64,000 nucleotides of DNA from positions 124,001 through 188,000 of the forward strand of contig KE159596.1 in the NCBI GenBank assembly GCA_000403255.2. Direction: 5' to 3'. Under the pieces are notes generated by a model. It was given only the letters and a program-made list of their open reading frames with translations, was not told the origin of the DNA and did not search any database. This DNA comes from Lachnospiraceae bacterium 3-1. Lineage in GTDB: Bacteria > Bacillota > Clostridia > Lachnospirales > Lachnospiraceae. A program made the translations under genes and the position numbers. Positions 9,404 to 18,109 of this stretch are shown piece by piece (the first letter of the stretch is position 1; each line of letters begins with the position of its first letter).

Positions 9404-9844
9404 CTATTCTTCTTCCAGCTTGGAAATCATATCTATCCGGTTTTGATGTCTGCCTCCCATAAATTCAGCGCCCAAATAAGCTCTTACAATATCCTTTGCT
9501 GTCTCAAGTCCAACAATTCTAGCGCCAAAGGCTATAATATTTGCATTGTTATGCTCTTTCACGAGATGAGCTGTAGTAGTATCGGAACATACTCCACACC
9601 GGATGCCTTTTATTTTGTTGGCAGCCAATGAAATTCCAACTCCAGTTCCACAAATCAGAATTCCGCAGTCTGCTTCTTTGCTTGCCACTGCCCGCGCTAC
9701 TTTTTCCCCATAAATGGGATAGTCACAGCTTTCACTGCTATCTGCTCCAAAATTAATAACTGTATGTCCCATTTCTTCCACAAGCTTGCTAATCTCTGCC
9801 TTTAATTCAACACCAGAATGATCATTTCCAATTGCTATTTTCAT
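9404..9844 (-). CDS. rpiB: Ribose-5-phosphate isomerase B
   Basis: 146 residues from ATG 9844 with GGAGGG upstream; an in-frame Met six codons earlier lacks a better site. MKIAIGNDHSGVELK, CDYPIYGEKVARAV and GILICGTGVGISLAANK are RpiB/LacA signatures, with the catalytic Cys in CGTG. It interconverts ribulose and ribose 5-phosphate in the pentose phosphate pathway. Allose 6-phosphate isomerase activity is known in the family. Confidence 0.95.
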   Translation of the reverse strand: MKIAIGNDHSGVELKAEISKLVEEMGHTVINFGADSSESCDYPIYGEKVARAVASKEADCGILICGTGVGISLAANKIKGIRCGVCSDTTTAHLVKEHNNANIIAFGARIVGLETAKDIVRAYLGAEFMGGRHQNRIDMISKLEEE

Positions 9845-9881
9845 TTTGCCCTCCTTTTCCAATGTTTCCTTAGATTCATTG

Positions 9882-10385
9882 TTAGCTTCTCTTAATGCTT
9901 CTATGATAAAAGAACAGCACTATTTTTTCTAAATACCTTTTTAATACAATCTGTATCTCTTCTTTTGGATGAATCGGCTTTGTCAAAATGGTACGGATAC
10001 CTGCCCGGTTTGCCCCATACACATCTGTAAAAATCTGATCTCCTACAAATAGAGTATTATCCTTATTGGTCCCCATTTGTTTCATCGCACGTTCGTACCC
10101 AGACACTTTCGGCTTTCCTGCCTTAAAAATATATGGTACCTGTACCTCATCATGAAACATTTTTACGCGTGGTTCCTTATTATTGGACAGTAAGCAGCAT
10201 TGATAGCCAAGCTTTTTCAACCGTTCAAAAAATTTTTTTGCCCGTTCGTCTGCTGGCGCTCCATGGGGCACAAGGGTATTATCCACATCAAAAATAATCC
10301 CTCGATATCCTTCCTGGAATAAACGTTCAAATTCTATTTGATACGCAGAATCCAGATATTCATTGGGATAAAACCTTTTCAACAT
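9882..10385 (-). CDS. yqeG: YqeG-family HAD phosphatase (subfamily IIIA)
   Basis: 167 residues with the HAD motif I DVDNTLVPHG near 35, motif II SNN, Lys in FKAGKPKVSGYERA and motif III VGDQIFTDVYGANRAG. The family occurs throughout Firmicutes. Here it lies between nrdR and rpiB, probably in one transcript. The substrate is unknown; mitochondrial relatives dephosphorylate phosphatidylglycerophosphate. Confidence 0.9.
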   Translation of the reverse strand: MLKRFYPNEYLDSAYQIEFERLFQEGYRGIIFDVDNTLVPHGAPADERAKKFFERLKKLGYQCCLLSNNKEPRVKMFHDEVQVPYIFKAGKPKVSGYERAMKQMGTNKDNTLFVGDQIFTDVYGANRAGIRTILTKPIHPKEEIQIVLKRYLEKIVLFFYHRSIKRS

Positions 10386-10418
10386 TCTGTCATTCTCCTA
10401 ACCTGGATCAATCAAAAA

Positions 10419-10871
10419 TTAATTGTCCAATATCTTTTTCAGTTCATCCATAAATGTATTCACATCTTTAAATTCACGATACACCGATGCAAACCTTACA
10501 TAGGCCACAGGGTCCAACTCCTGCAGCCTGTTCATTACAATTTCTCCAATTTCTGAACTAGAGATCTCCTTTTCTTCTCGATTAAAAATATCCACTTCCA
10601 TCGTATCTACTAATTGGCTAATCATATCTACAGACACTGGCCGTTTATGGCAGGCCCGCAGAATTCCAGCTTCTACCTTCGCCCGTTCATACTGTTCCCG
10701 GTTATTATCCTTCTTAATCACAATCAAGGGAATCGTCTCCACTTTCTCATAAGTAGTAAAACGCTTCCCACAATCATCACACAACCGTCTCCTACGAATG
10801 GAATAATTGTCATCCACAGGTCTTGAGTCTATCACTCGTGTGTTATCACTGCTGCAAAATGGACATTTCAT
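10419..10871 (-). CDS. nrdR: Transcriptional repressor NrdR
   Basis: 150 residues. A zinc ribbon uses C3, C6, C31 and C34 (CPFC and CDDC), followed by GKRFTTYE and an ATP-cone domain (VIKKDNNREQYERAKVEAGI onward). NrdR senses ATP/dATP and represses ribonucleotide reductase genes. It is first gene of the nrdR-yqeG-rpiB stretch, with a strong promoter at 10960-10988. Confidence 0.97.
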   Translation of the reverse strand: MKCPFCSSDNTRVIDSRPVDDNYSIRRRRLCDDCGKRFTTYEKVETIPLIVIKKDNNREQYERAKVEAGILRACHKRPVSVDMISQLVDTMEVDIFNREEKEISSSEIGEIVMNRLQELDPVAYVRFASVYREFKDVNTFMDELKKILDN

Positions 10872-10959
10872 GGAATCCCCTCCCCAAACTCTCTATTACC
10901 GCCAATTATACACTCTGCCGCTTTACAATCTGCCCCATCAAACAATTTCATTCGTTTTC

Positions 10960-10988
10960 AGTATATCTTTCTTTTTTTGGGTTGTCAA
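10960..10988 (-). promoter_or_regulatory. Strong sigma-A promoter of nrdR
   Basis: A consensus TTGACA (10983-10988) lies 17 bp from TATACT (10960-10965) on the minus strand, about 90 bp upstream of nrdR. Confidence 0.75.
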
Positions 10989-11038
10989 CAAAATTTGTCC
11001 GATTATTGAGGCTTTGGTAAACTAGCCCTTTCAATCTT

Positions 11039-12304
11039 CTACATTGCTTTATCGCGCCTCTTTAGTGTTACCATAAAAGATAAAAAAAGTCCAATTACTG
11101 CAAAAGCCAAAGCAATCAGAAATGAATCCCTGTAATCCCCTGTCTGCTGAAGCGCTTTACTTACAATCATCGGCCCTAACAGCCCAGCCATATTAAATCC
11201 AATGAACATAATTCCGTAATTTACACTGGAATTCTTCGTTCCAAACTGCTGGGCTGTGAAACTTGGATACACGCCCATAAATGCTCCAAAACACACGCCC
11301 ACCAAACAAATTCCTATATAAAACAGCCCTGCAGATCCATCTCCACTAAGATAAAGAATCCCCATTGCAGCAATTGCAATCACAAATACTGCCCGGAGTG
11401 TCTGGATACAGCCAATACGATCCGATATCATCCCTGCCAGAATCCGTCCAAATGTATTAAACAAAGCCAATACTGAAACTACAATTGCAGCTGCCGCCGG
11501 AGTCATGCCAATCATATCCTGGGCAATATTAGATGCCTGTGAAATAGCCATCATGCCAAGCACAGCTCCAAAAAACAACATAACAATCATAGTATAAAAG
11601 TTCGGCGTCTTAAGCATCTCTTTCCAGTCCATATTTACCGCTTGGGGATTTTGCCCTTGTATATCTTTTTTCACAGGCGGCTTCCAGCCATCCGGCACAA
11701 ATCCATCCGGACATTTCACAATCATCTGAGAACACACGCCCACCACAAGGATTATCGCAACGCCCATTGCGATAAATGCTTTACTTACACCAAATCCATC
11801 AATCAAGGCATTTGCCACTGGCGGCACAATCACAGAAGAAATACCATAGGAAGCAGTTGCAATTCCCCCTACCAGTCCCGCTCTATCAGGGAAAAATTTC
11901 ACAGAATTGCTGATGGTGCAGCCATAGGCAAGTCCCATCGCAAGCCCGCTGAACAACCCATACCCCACCACAAGCATTGCAATGTTTGATGCAAACCCAC
12001 AAATCACGTAACCACACCCAAATAAAACCCCTCCCGTAAAAATCACCCATTTTGGCCCTATCTTCTGATTTAAAAATCCGCCGCCAATCATTGTAATAAA
12101 TCCCAAACCATTTCCTACTGAAAAAACCACAGACAAATCTGCGGCAGTCAATTCCATTCCTAGAATTTGGGAAAGATGCGCCGCCATCGGCGCTGCAAAT
12201 ACGCTCCATGCATAGAGGGCGCCTATGCATAAGTTAATCAAACAACTGGCTAATAGTACCAACCAGCGCCTTTTTGTCAAATCCATACTGTCCTTCTTTT
12301 TCAT
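11039..12304 (-). CDS. OFA-family major facilitator transporter (oxalate/formate antiporter-like)
   Basis: 421 residues with 12 predicted membrane helices. The N-terminal LINLCIGALYAWSVF segment is characteristic of the oxalate:formate antiporter family, which exchanges small carboxylates. Last gene of the acyl-metabolism operon, 37 bp after the MBL hydrolase, so it probably imports the operon's acid substrate or exports its product. The second Met (12286) has a nearer AAGGA site and is an alternative start. Confidence 0.85.
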   Translation of the reverse strand: MKKKDSMDLTKRRWLVLLASCLINLCIGALYAWSVFAAPMAAHLSQILGMELTAADLSVVFSVGNGLGFITMIGGGFLNQKIGPKWVIFTGGVLFGCGYVICGFASNIAMLVVGYGLFSGLAMGLAYGCTISNSVKFFPDRAGLVGGIATASYGISSVIVPPVANALIDGFGVSKAFIAMGVAIILVVGVCSQMIVKCPDGFVPDGWKPPVKKDIQGQNPQAVNMDWKEMLKTPNFYTMIVMLFFGAVLGMMAISQASNIAQDMIGMTPAAAAIVVSVLALFNTFGRILAGMISDRIGCIQTLRAVFVIAIAAMGILYLSGDGSAGLFYIGICLVGVCFGAFMGVYPSFTAQQFGTKNSSVNYGIMFIGFNMAGLLGPMIVSKALQQTGDYRDSFLIALAFAVIGLFLSFMVTLKRRDKAM

Positions 12305-12340
12305 GAGTCACTCTCTCATCCTTTCGTAACACCCCAACCG

Positions 12341-13126
12341 TTACATTTTCTCTTTCTCTTCCTCTGATATGATCAACGCCACTGGTTCATCCTCCAAAGA
12401 ATCCAGATAAATCCATCCATTGGTATAAGGCGGATATGGATACTGATAAAAATGAAATTTTCTCCCTCTGCTGCTCTCAATACACTTCATCATCCGCCGT
12501 GTCAAAGACTTAGGATACAACATACTCTGATGGGAGGTCAGGTAAACATCAAATTCCAGCTCCTGCACCTGTACCAGGGTTTCATACTGCGCCTGGCTGG
12601 ACAAATGGTTCTGAAAATTCAAACACATCACCGGTGTCAGCGCGTCCCCTGATAAAAGCAATTTCAAAGACGGAATCCATATCCCAATGGAACCTTCGGT
12701 ATGTCCTTTCAGAGAAATGATTCTGCATTCCATCCCTCCAAGGTCAAAATCTTCAAATTCCAGCGGATGAATACACTCCCAATCTTTCGGTGAGGCTAAA
12801 TACGTCCAGATATTTTCCTTGGACATATCCCGAATCCAGCGATTCAGCATTTTCGTGTCATAATTTTCCAGAATTGGAAAATCCAATTTGGGAAGATATA
12901 CATGTTCAAACTGACAGTTCCCGCCAATGTGGTCAAAGTGCCCATGGCTATTAACGACAATAAGAGGAAGCTCTGTGATCCTTCGCAGAGCTTCTTTCAT
13001 ATTGTCAATTCCAGAACCGGTATCAAACAAGAGGGCCCTGTCCTTGCCTACCACAAGGTTGCCACAGCAGCCTGCTCTGTCTTTTAATACATACACATTT
13101 TGTAATACTTTTGTTATTGTAATCAT
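12341..13126 (-). CDS. Metallo-beta-lactamase-fold hydrolase
   Basis: 261 residues. The zinc motif HGHFDHIGGN (about 61-70), a later His in LKGHTEGSIG and Asp in LLSGDALTP complete an MBL two-metal site. It overlaps the upstream membrane-protein gene by 4 bp (ATGA), implying translational coupling. Family members hydrolyse thioesters, lactones and other acyl bonds. In this operon it could open a cyclic product or release an acyl thioester. The specific substrate is unknown. Confidence 0.85.
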   Translation of the reverse strand: MITITKVLQNVYVLKDRAGCCGNLVVGKDRALLFDTGSGIDNMKEALRRITELPLIVVNSHGHFDHIGGNCQFEHVYLPKLDFPILENYDTKMLNRWIRDMSKENIWTYLASPKDWECIHPLEFEDFDLGGMECRIISLKGHTEGSIGIWIPSLKLLLSGDALTPVMCLNFQNHLSSQAQYETLVQVQELEFDVYLTSHQSMLYPKSLTRRMMKCIESSRGRKFHFYQYPYPPYTNGWIYLDSLEDEPVALIISEEEKEKM

Positions 13127-13626
13127 ATTTTCTGAATTAAAAATTTTTGAAAGGCATCAACGCCTACTCCGACATAAAACACCCCGGCTATCATGGCAAT
13201 CCCAATTTGTATAGGAAGCATGCCAAGTTCTGAAACCTTCATTGGTCCCATAATCATAAGACCGATGGCCCATCCACAAAGCCAGGCAGGCGTAAAGAAC
13301 ACCTTTGGCAATGTCTCTCCGATGAGAACTGCAATTCCCCCAAGCATAAACAAGGTCAGATACAATTCCACATTAGGAGGAAAGGAAAGCTTCTCCATCA
13401 CAAAAATTGCAGTCACTGCCCACGCATCACCGGCAAGAAAACCTGTTGCAATTTTCAGTGCATCCTTGCGATTGTTTCCATTTGTTACATAAAGACCTGC
13501 ACAAATCAATGCTACTGCACCCACATCAACACCCAGATAGGGCGCTGCCACCGCCCATATGGGCGGCAGAAGAGCAATACCCAATGCCAGAGTCAGCATA
13601 TTCACTTTCTTTTGCTTTTTATCCAT
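13123..13626 (-). CDS. Small integral membrane protein of unknown function
   Basis: 167 residues from ATG 13626, chosen to avoid overlapping butyrate kinase; an upstream Met at 13668 is possible. Five to six hydrophobic segments are visible (for example LALGIALLPPIWAVAA and LTLFMLGGIAVLIG). No family was recognised. Its place between buk and the MBL gene suggests a transport or membrane-anchoring part for this pathway, possibly partnered with the OFA transporter. Confidence 0.7.
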   Translation of the reverse strand: MDKKQKKVNMLTLALGIALLPPIWAVAAPYLGVDVGAVALICAGLYVTNGNNRKDALKIATGFLAGDAWAVTAIFVMEKLSFPPNVELYLTLFMLGGIAVLIGETLPKVFFTPAWLCGWAIGLMIMGPMKVSELGMLPIQIGIAMIAGVFYVGVGVDAFQKFLIQKI

Positions 13627-13651
13627 ATGCCTTGTCTTCCTTTCCCCCAGC

Positions 13652-14761
13652 TCACCAATCAAAACCATTCCATACCGACTTTCCAGTGTATTCCTTTAAT
13701 GTCTCTTCTCCATTCAGCACACGGACTGCCCCTGCAGCCATCGCTTCCATTTCAAATTCTCCTGGATAGGCAGTAACCGGTGCAATGAAAGAACAGCTTT
13801 CTGTAATCTGCGCCACCAAATCCTTACTATGTACCATGCCGCCGCCAAGAAGTATGCCGTCCACTTCTCCATGCAAAACAGCAGCCATGGCGCCGATACA
13901 CTTTTCAATCTGGTAAATCATAGTATTCCATAACATTTCGGCATACTTATCCCCATTTTTTGCCCGATTTGTCAATTCCAGCGCATCGGAAATCCCTACG
14001 TGGCTCACGAACCCTCCAGTCCTTGTGCACAGCCTTTTCACATCCGCTACATCCAGATCATTTTTTTCCATATAATCCAAAAGATCTGAAACGGCTATGC
14101 TTCCGCATCTTGTTGGCGCCATAGGTCCTTCGCCGCCTACGATGTCATAGCCATCTACCATTCTGCCCTGACGATGGGCGGATATGGAAATCCCCCCGCC
14201 AATGTGGCATACCACATAATTGCAGCTTTCATATTCCTTCTTCATCACATGCTTGCTGTGCCGGATGGCCGTTTCTTTCAGATTCAGCGCATGTAAATGA
14301 ATGATCCGGTTTACTCCCTGAATCCCTGTCATCCTTGCCAAGTCCTGGAGCTCATCTACATCCGGCGGATTAACCACCATTGCCTTTGCATTGTATTTCA
14401 CTGCAAATTCATTGGCAAGCTGGGAGCCCAGGGCAGCCGGATGAATCACCCCATTGGCACAGTTTTTTGCATGGTCAAGCATCAATTCTGATACCTGGTA
14501 GGTTCCCCCTTCCATAGCCAGGAGTCCTCCGCCCCTGCCTACAAATACATCAATATCTTCCAGAGAAATCCCTGCCTCTTCCAAAAGCTTCAGAATCATA
14601 TCCCGCCGATAGGGAAGCTGATCTGGTATGGTCTGATATTTTGCAAGTTCACTGGCATCATGAGATACATTTTTTGTATAAATGCACGTATCGTCCTGAA
14701 ATAAAGCTATCTTTGTAGAAGTAGAACCGGGATTAATCGCTAATACTTTATAGTGTTCCAT
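13652..14761 (-). CDS. buk: Butyrate kinase-type acyl kinase
   Basis: 369 residues, close to clostridial Buk. The ASKHA fold shows INPGSTSTKIALF at residues 9-21 (phosphate loop), GRGGGLLAMEGGTY, HIGGGISISAHR and an ILLGGGMVHSKD adenosine motif. It converts acyl-phosphate plus ADP to the carboxylate plus ATP. It lies 9 bp behind the Pta-like gene. The physiological acyl group may be butyrate, isobutyrate or another short acid released by the neighbouring thiolase-like enzyme. Confidence 0.92.
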   Translation of the reverse strand: MEHYKVLAINPGSTSTKIALFQDDTCIYTKNVSHDASELAKYQTIPDQLPYRRDMILKLLEEAGISLEDIDVFVGRGGGLLAMEGGTYQVSELMLDHAKNCANGVIHPAALGSQLANEFAVKYNAKAMVVNPPDVDELQDLARMTGIQGVNRIIHLHALNLKETAIRHSKHVMKKEYESCNYVVCHIGGGISISAHRQGRMVDGYDIVGGEGPMAPTRCGSIAVSDLLDYMEKNDLDVADVKRLCTRTGGFVSHVGISDALELTNRAKNGDKYAEMLWNTMIYQIEKCIGAMAAVLHGEVDGILLGGGMVHSKDLVAQITESCSFIAPVTAYPGEFEMEAMAAGAVRVLNGEETLKEYTGKSVWNGFDW

Positions 14762-14770
14762 TCTTTTCTC

Positions 14771-15772
14771 CTATCTGCTTCCTGCGGCGCGCACAGCGCT
14801 TATCACAATATTTCCCTTAATTTCGGAAACTGGCGCCCCTCTGGAACAGTCACATACAATTTTGTTAAATCCCTGCAGCATCGGCCCATATGCATCTGCA
14901 TGGCCAAACTGCTGAATTAATTTCACTCCCACATTTCCCACATTCAAATCCGGCCAAATCACAATATTTGCTTTGCCCGCAACCTTGCTCTCCCGGTTTA
15001 CCTTTTTTTGCGCTACAGCCGATGAAATTGCAGCGTCAAACTGGAATTCTCCATCAATGGCAAGGTCCGGCCGCTGCTCCTTTGCAATCTCAACAGCCTG
15101 AACTACTTTATCAATCAATTCTCCCTGGCCGCTTCCCAAGGTAGAATAACTGACCATGGCACACCTGGGCTCCCAATCCATCAGAGCTTTTACCGTATCA
15201 CAAGCTGAAATTGCAATATCTGCCAACTGCTTGGCATCCGGATTCGTGCACACTGCACTGTCTCCAATTGCAAGAAGGCTTCCTTCACTTCCCTGAAAAC
15301 CCGGGATATCGCACAGGCCAATGCTGGAAACCGTACTGATTCCTTCTTTTAGCCCGATAATCATCTGGCCTGCCAGAAGCACATCCCCAGTTGTATTATC
15401 AATGCCAGCAAAAGTTACATCCGCTTCATCCACAGCCTGCATCACCATTGCATAATATAATGGGTTCTGCATCCGTCGGTTTAAAGCTTTTTCTTTTAGA
15501 ATGGTCTGGGGCAGCGCCACATACTTTTCAATCAATGTTTTCTTATAACTCTCCTCACTTATATCAACAATCTGAAAAACGCTTTCCTCATATCCTCTTT
15601 CTTTTGCCGCCTTTTTTATTTCATTGCCATCCCCCACAAGGATAGGGATAATATAGCCTTCCCGGCCCGTTTCATATGCAGCCTGCATCATTTTCTCATT
15701 CATTGCTTCCGGAAAAGCTACTTTTTTGGGATTCTCTTTGGCCTTCTGGTAAATTTCATCCAACACGTTCAT
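14771..15772 (-). CDS. Phosphate acyltransferase (Pta/Ptb family)
   Basis: 333 residues of the PTA_PTB family. VSYSTLGSGQG, DGEFQFDAAI, ANIVIWPDLNVGNVGVK and DCSRGAPVSEI are typical and sit closer to phosphate acetyltransferase than to phosphate butyryltransferase. It would turn acyl-CoA plus phosphate into acyl-phosphate for the adjacent butyrate kinase. It starts 3 bp after the acyl carrier protein stop, so the two are co-translated. Acyl-ACP as donor is a possibility raised by this linkage. Confidence 0.88.
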   Translation of the reverse strand: MNVLDEIYQKAKENPKKVAFPEAMNEKMMQAAYETGREGYIIPILVGDGNEIKKAAKERGYEESVFQIVDISEESYKKTLIEKYVALPQTILKEKALNRRMQNPLYYAMVMQAVDEADVTFAGIDNTTGDVLLAGQMIIGLKEGISTVSSIGLCDIPGFQGSEGSLLAIGDSAVCTNPDAKQLADIAISACDTVKALMDWEPRCAMVSYSTLGSGQGELIDKVVQAVEIAKEQRPDLAIDGEFQFDAAISSAVAQKKVNRESKVAGKANIVIWPDLNVGNVGVKLIQQFGHADAYGPMLQGFNKIVCDCSRGAPVSEIKGNIVISAVRAAGSR

Positions 15773-15775
15773 TTT

Positions 15776-16015
15776 TTACATTTCTCCTTCAATCAGGTTT
15801 ACCAAATCTCCAATGGTTGCACAGCCGCTTGCATCTGCCAGCATCAGTTCCACATCCAGCTCGTTTTCAATTTCCGCTACAAGAGCCACCATCTGTACCG
15901 ACGCACCACCCAAGTCTTCTTTAAATAATGTTTCCATTGAAAGTTTTTCTGCATCCTGCTTATAAGATGTTGCCACCATATTGATTACCTGTGTTTCTAA
16001 TTCTTTTCTTTCCAT
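15776..16015 (-). CDS. Dedicated acyl carrier protein with altered DSL motif
   Basis: 79 residues with the four-helix ACP pattern. Where classical ACP has LGADSLDTVEL this protein has LGGASVQMVAL: the Ser for 4'-phosphopantetheine is kept but the preceding Asp is Ala and the Leu is Val. It sits between the DUF35 and Pta genes, far from any fatty-acid synthase genes, so it is probably pathway-specific. Whether it is actually phosphopantetheinylated is uncertain. Confidence 0.85.
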   Translation of the reverse strand: MERKELETQVINMVATSYKQDAEKLSMETLFKEDLGGASVQMVALVAEIENELDVELMLADASGCATIGDLVNLIEGEM

Positions 16016-16127
16016 AATTCTTGTTCTCCTTTTCTAAAAATCCGTAAGCAGATGGACTGCCCTGCTTCAACTGCAAAAGCCATAAACAAATGAACCGCTC
16101 TGTCTAAACTGCAAAACAACTTTCCCG

Positions 16128-16541
16128 TTAGCCTTCATCCAGGTCAAATACAACTGTTTTAAAACCGCCTTCCCGCTCAAAGATGGACGCATGGCAGTTA
16201 AGAGGAAGCTTCTCTGAAAGCTCTGCCCTGTTTTTTTTGCTGATACCCCGGACAACAGCATTTAGCCTTGTCCCCTCTTCTAACTCCACTTCGCCATATG
16301 CATATTTCCCTAACTTCTTATATTCCGGCTTGGAAGAAAGAGCAGCCGGAAGAACAATCGAATGAAGTTTTGCTTTCCCACTGATTTCATACCACTCCGT
16401 CTCATAATTGCCGCATGCATTACATGCATATACCGGCGGAAACTCCACATTTCCACATTCCGGGCATTTTCGCCCAAGAAATTTTCCTTCTTCCAGACCT
16501 TCATAAAACCTTTGGACTACCTTTTCTAACTTGATACCCAT
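16128..16541 (-). CDS. DUF35 zinc-ribbon/OB-fold protein, thiolase partner
   Basis: 137 residues. The zinc ribbon cysteines are C26, C29, C40 and C43 (CPECG and CNACG), followed by an OB fold (about 50-125). DUF35 proteins form complexes with thiolase-like enzymes, as in PhlB with PhlA/PhlC and ChsH2 with Ltp2, and help bind acyl-CoA. Here the gene lies 12 bp downstream of the thiolase-like gene, so a heteromer is expected. AGGAGG is 8 bp before the start. Confidence 0.88.
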   Translation of the reverse strand: MGIKLEKVVQRFYEGLEEGKFLGRKCPECGNVEFPPVYACNACGNYETEWYEISGKAKLHSIVLPAALSSKPEYKKLGKYAYGEVELEEGTRLNAVVRGISKKNRAELSEKLPLNCHASIFEREGGFKTVVFDLDEG

Positions 16542-16553
16542 GTTCCATGCCTC

Positions 16554-17864
16554 CTATTCTTCTAATGTACGAATCACAACTGCTGCGACATTCTGCGCTC
16601 CGCCATATCCCCGAAGCATGGCTGTCCTTGGCATATGTTTCACTTGATGTTCCCCGCATTCGCCCCACAACTGTTTACACGCCTCGTATACATCCGCAAG
16701 ACCGGAAGCTGCATGGGCATGACCAAAGGATGTCCGTCCGCCATTTGTATTGATTGGCTTGTCGCCATCCCATGCGGTACGTCCCTCGCAAATATATTTC
16801 CATCCTTCGCCGTAGGGAAGGTATCCTGCAATCTCAGCAGACACCAGATGGGAAGTAATAATAAAATCATTTGCATAGAATAAGTCCAAATCTTCCCCGG
16901 ATAACCCTGTCAATTCATATACCTGCCGTACAGCTTCCTCTGTTGCCCGCACTTCAAAATGAGGCGTGGTGGCTTCACAGGCTGCACTCCCAATTCCCAA
17001 TACTTCAATGGGTTTATGCTTCAGGTTTTTTGCAATCTCCGGTATCTTTTCTGTTGCACATACTATGGCTGCTGCCGCACCATCACATTTCAACTCTATG
17101 CCGCCGGCACGGAGAAAATCTCCCATCCGCGGATTGTACGGAGAATTCATATATTCTTCCAATGTCATGCCTGCCTCCTTAGCAAGCTCTTCATAGGTTT
17201 TCCTTTCAATGGCCAATGGATTGACCGAAGCATTTCTCCTGTTATTGATGCACATCCAGTTCAACGTATTATTCATCTGTTCTGATGTGATGCCCCTAGT
17301 TCTTACATACCACTCTGCCGCATCGTCATAGATCAATTCCTGGCCTGCCATCAGGCTTCTTGTATAAGTCCGATCATACAGCCATGATGTGGTTTTCAGA
17401 AATTTATCCATGGTCATCTTATCTCTTTTATAGGGATGTTTTGGGGATTCTACATTATCTGCCGGTGAAGGCGTACTATCCCCAAACTCCACAGCTCCAG
17501 TAAGAACACAATTATACTTTCCAGAAGCAACTGCATTCACTGCCTGTTCAATCGCAAGATATCCTGTGCAGCATGCTTCAGAATGATGGATAGACCCTTT
17601 CCCTTTCATTCCAAACCAATTGGCAACCTGTACATTCGGTGTCAAATAATTAGAACCATTCAAAGGACTGGCCTCACCATGAAAATAAAAGTCTACATCC
17701 CGCGGGTTAACTCCAGCGTCTTCCATCGCTTTTAATGCTGCATATCCAAACATTTCCCCTTCCGTAAGCCCATCCGTTTTTGGATGATCTACCGTGTACA
17801 TAAACGGGGTACAGCCAACGCCAATGATTGACACACTTCTTCCATACTTTCCTAAAGTACCCAT
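16554..17864 (-). CDS. SCP2-type thiolase-like enzyme (non-canonical)
   Basis: 436 residues from ATG 17864 (GGAAG upstream); the upstream in-frame Met adds 26 unconserved residues. The nucleophile block is SEACCTGYLA (C98/C99) and the His block is SFGHAHAASG. The second canonical Cys motif (CGSG type) is replaced by GYGGAQN, as in SCP2/Ltp-type thiolases. With the DUF35 partner it may perform C-C cleavage (thiolysis, retro-Claisen or retro-aldol) or C-acylation. It leads the operon thiolase-DUF35-ACP-Pta-Buk-membrane-MBL-OFA transporter. The substrate is unknown. Confidence 0.85.
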   Translation of the reverse strand: MGTLGKYGRSVSIIGVGCTPFMYTVDHPKTDGLTEGEMFGYAALKAMEDAGVNPRDVDFYFHGEASPLNGSNYLTPNVQVANWFGMKGKGSIHHSEACCTGYLAIEQAVNAVASGKYNCVLTGAVEFGDSTPSPADNVESPKHPYKRDKMTMDKFLKTTSWLYDRTYTRSLMAGQELIYDDAAEWYVRTRGITSEQMNNTLNWMCINNRRNASVNPLAIERKTYEELAKEAGMTLEEYMNSPYNPRMGDFLRAGGIELKCDGAAAAIVCATEKIPEIAKNLKHKPIEVLGIGSAACEATTPHFEVRATEEAVRQVYELTGLSGEDLDLFYANDFIITSHLVSAEIAGYLPYGEGWKYICEGRTAWDGDKPINTNGGRTSFGHAHAASGLADVYEACKQLWGECGEHQVKHMPRTAMLRGYGGAQNVAAVVIRTLEE

Positions 17865-17967
17865 AACTTTTCTTCCTTTCTTTTCTTTTGATAGACTAAG
17901 TATAAGAAATCTTCCTCTTCGTTTCATCATGTCTGCATCCAATCTTTTTCTCTACCGGACCAATTTT

Positions 17968-18001
17968 TTGTGCGCACGCACAATGCCATTTGGGATATAA
18001 T
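17968..18001 (+). promoter_or_regulatory. Palindromic operator and -10 in the PucR/thiolase divergent region
   Basis: TTGTGCG-CA-CGCACAA (17968-17983) is a 7-bp inverted repeat with a 2-bp centre. It lies 12 bp before TATAAT (17996-18001), which faces the PucR gene. No matching -35 is present, so the palindrome may be a regulator site replacing it. No clear minus-strand promoter for the thiolase operon was seen. Confidence 0.45.
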
Positions 18002-18109
18002 AGGAAGGGAATATTTTGCCCTTGAATCACTTTCTTATTGTCAGCGCAGCAAATACGCAGAACTGTTAAAGGATTACAAAACAATTGTAGAATGAAAGGA
18101 AAACGAAAG

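Noticed and set aside
13652-17864. Standard central butyrate pathway
   Set aside because: Crotonase, Bcd/Etf and Hbd genes are missing and the thiolase is of the SCP2 type with DUF35 and ACP partners, so Pta-Buk here likely serves another acyl substrate.
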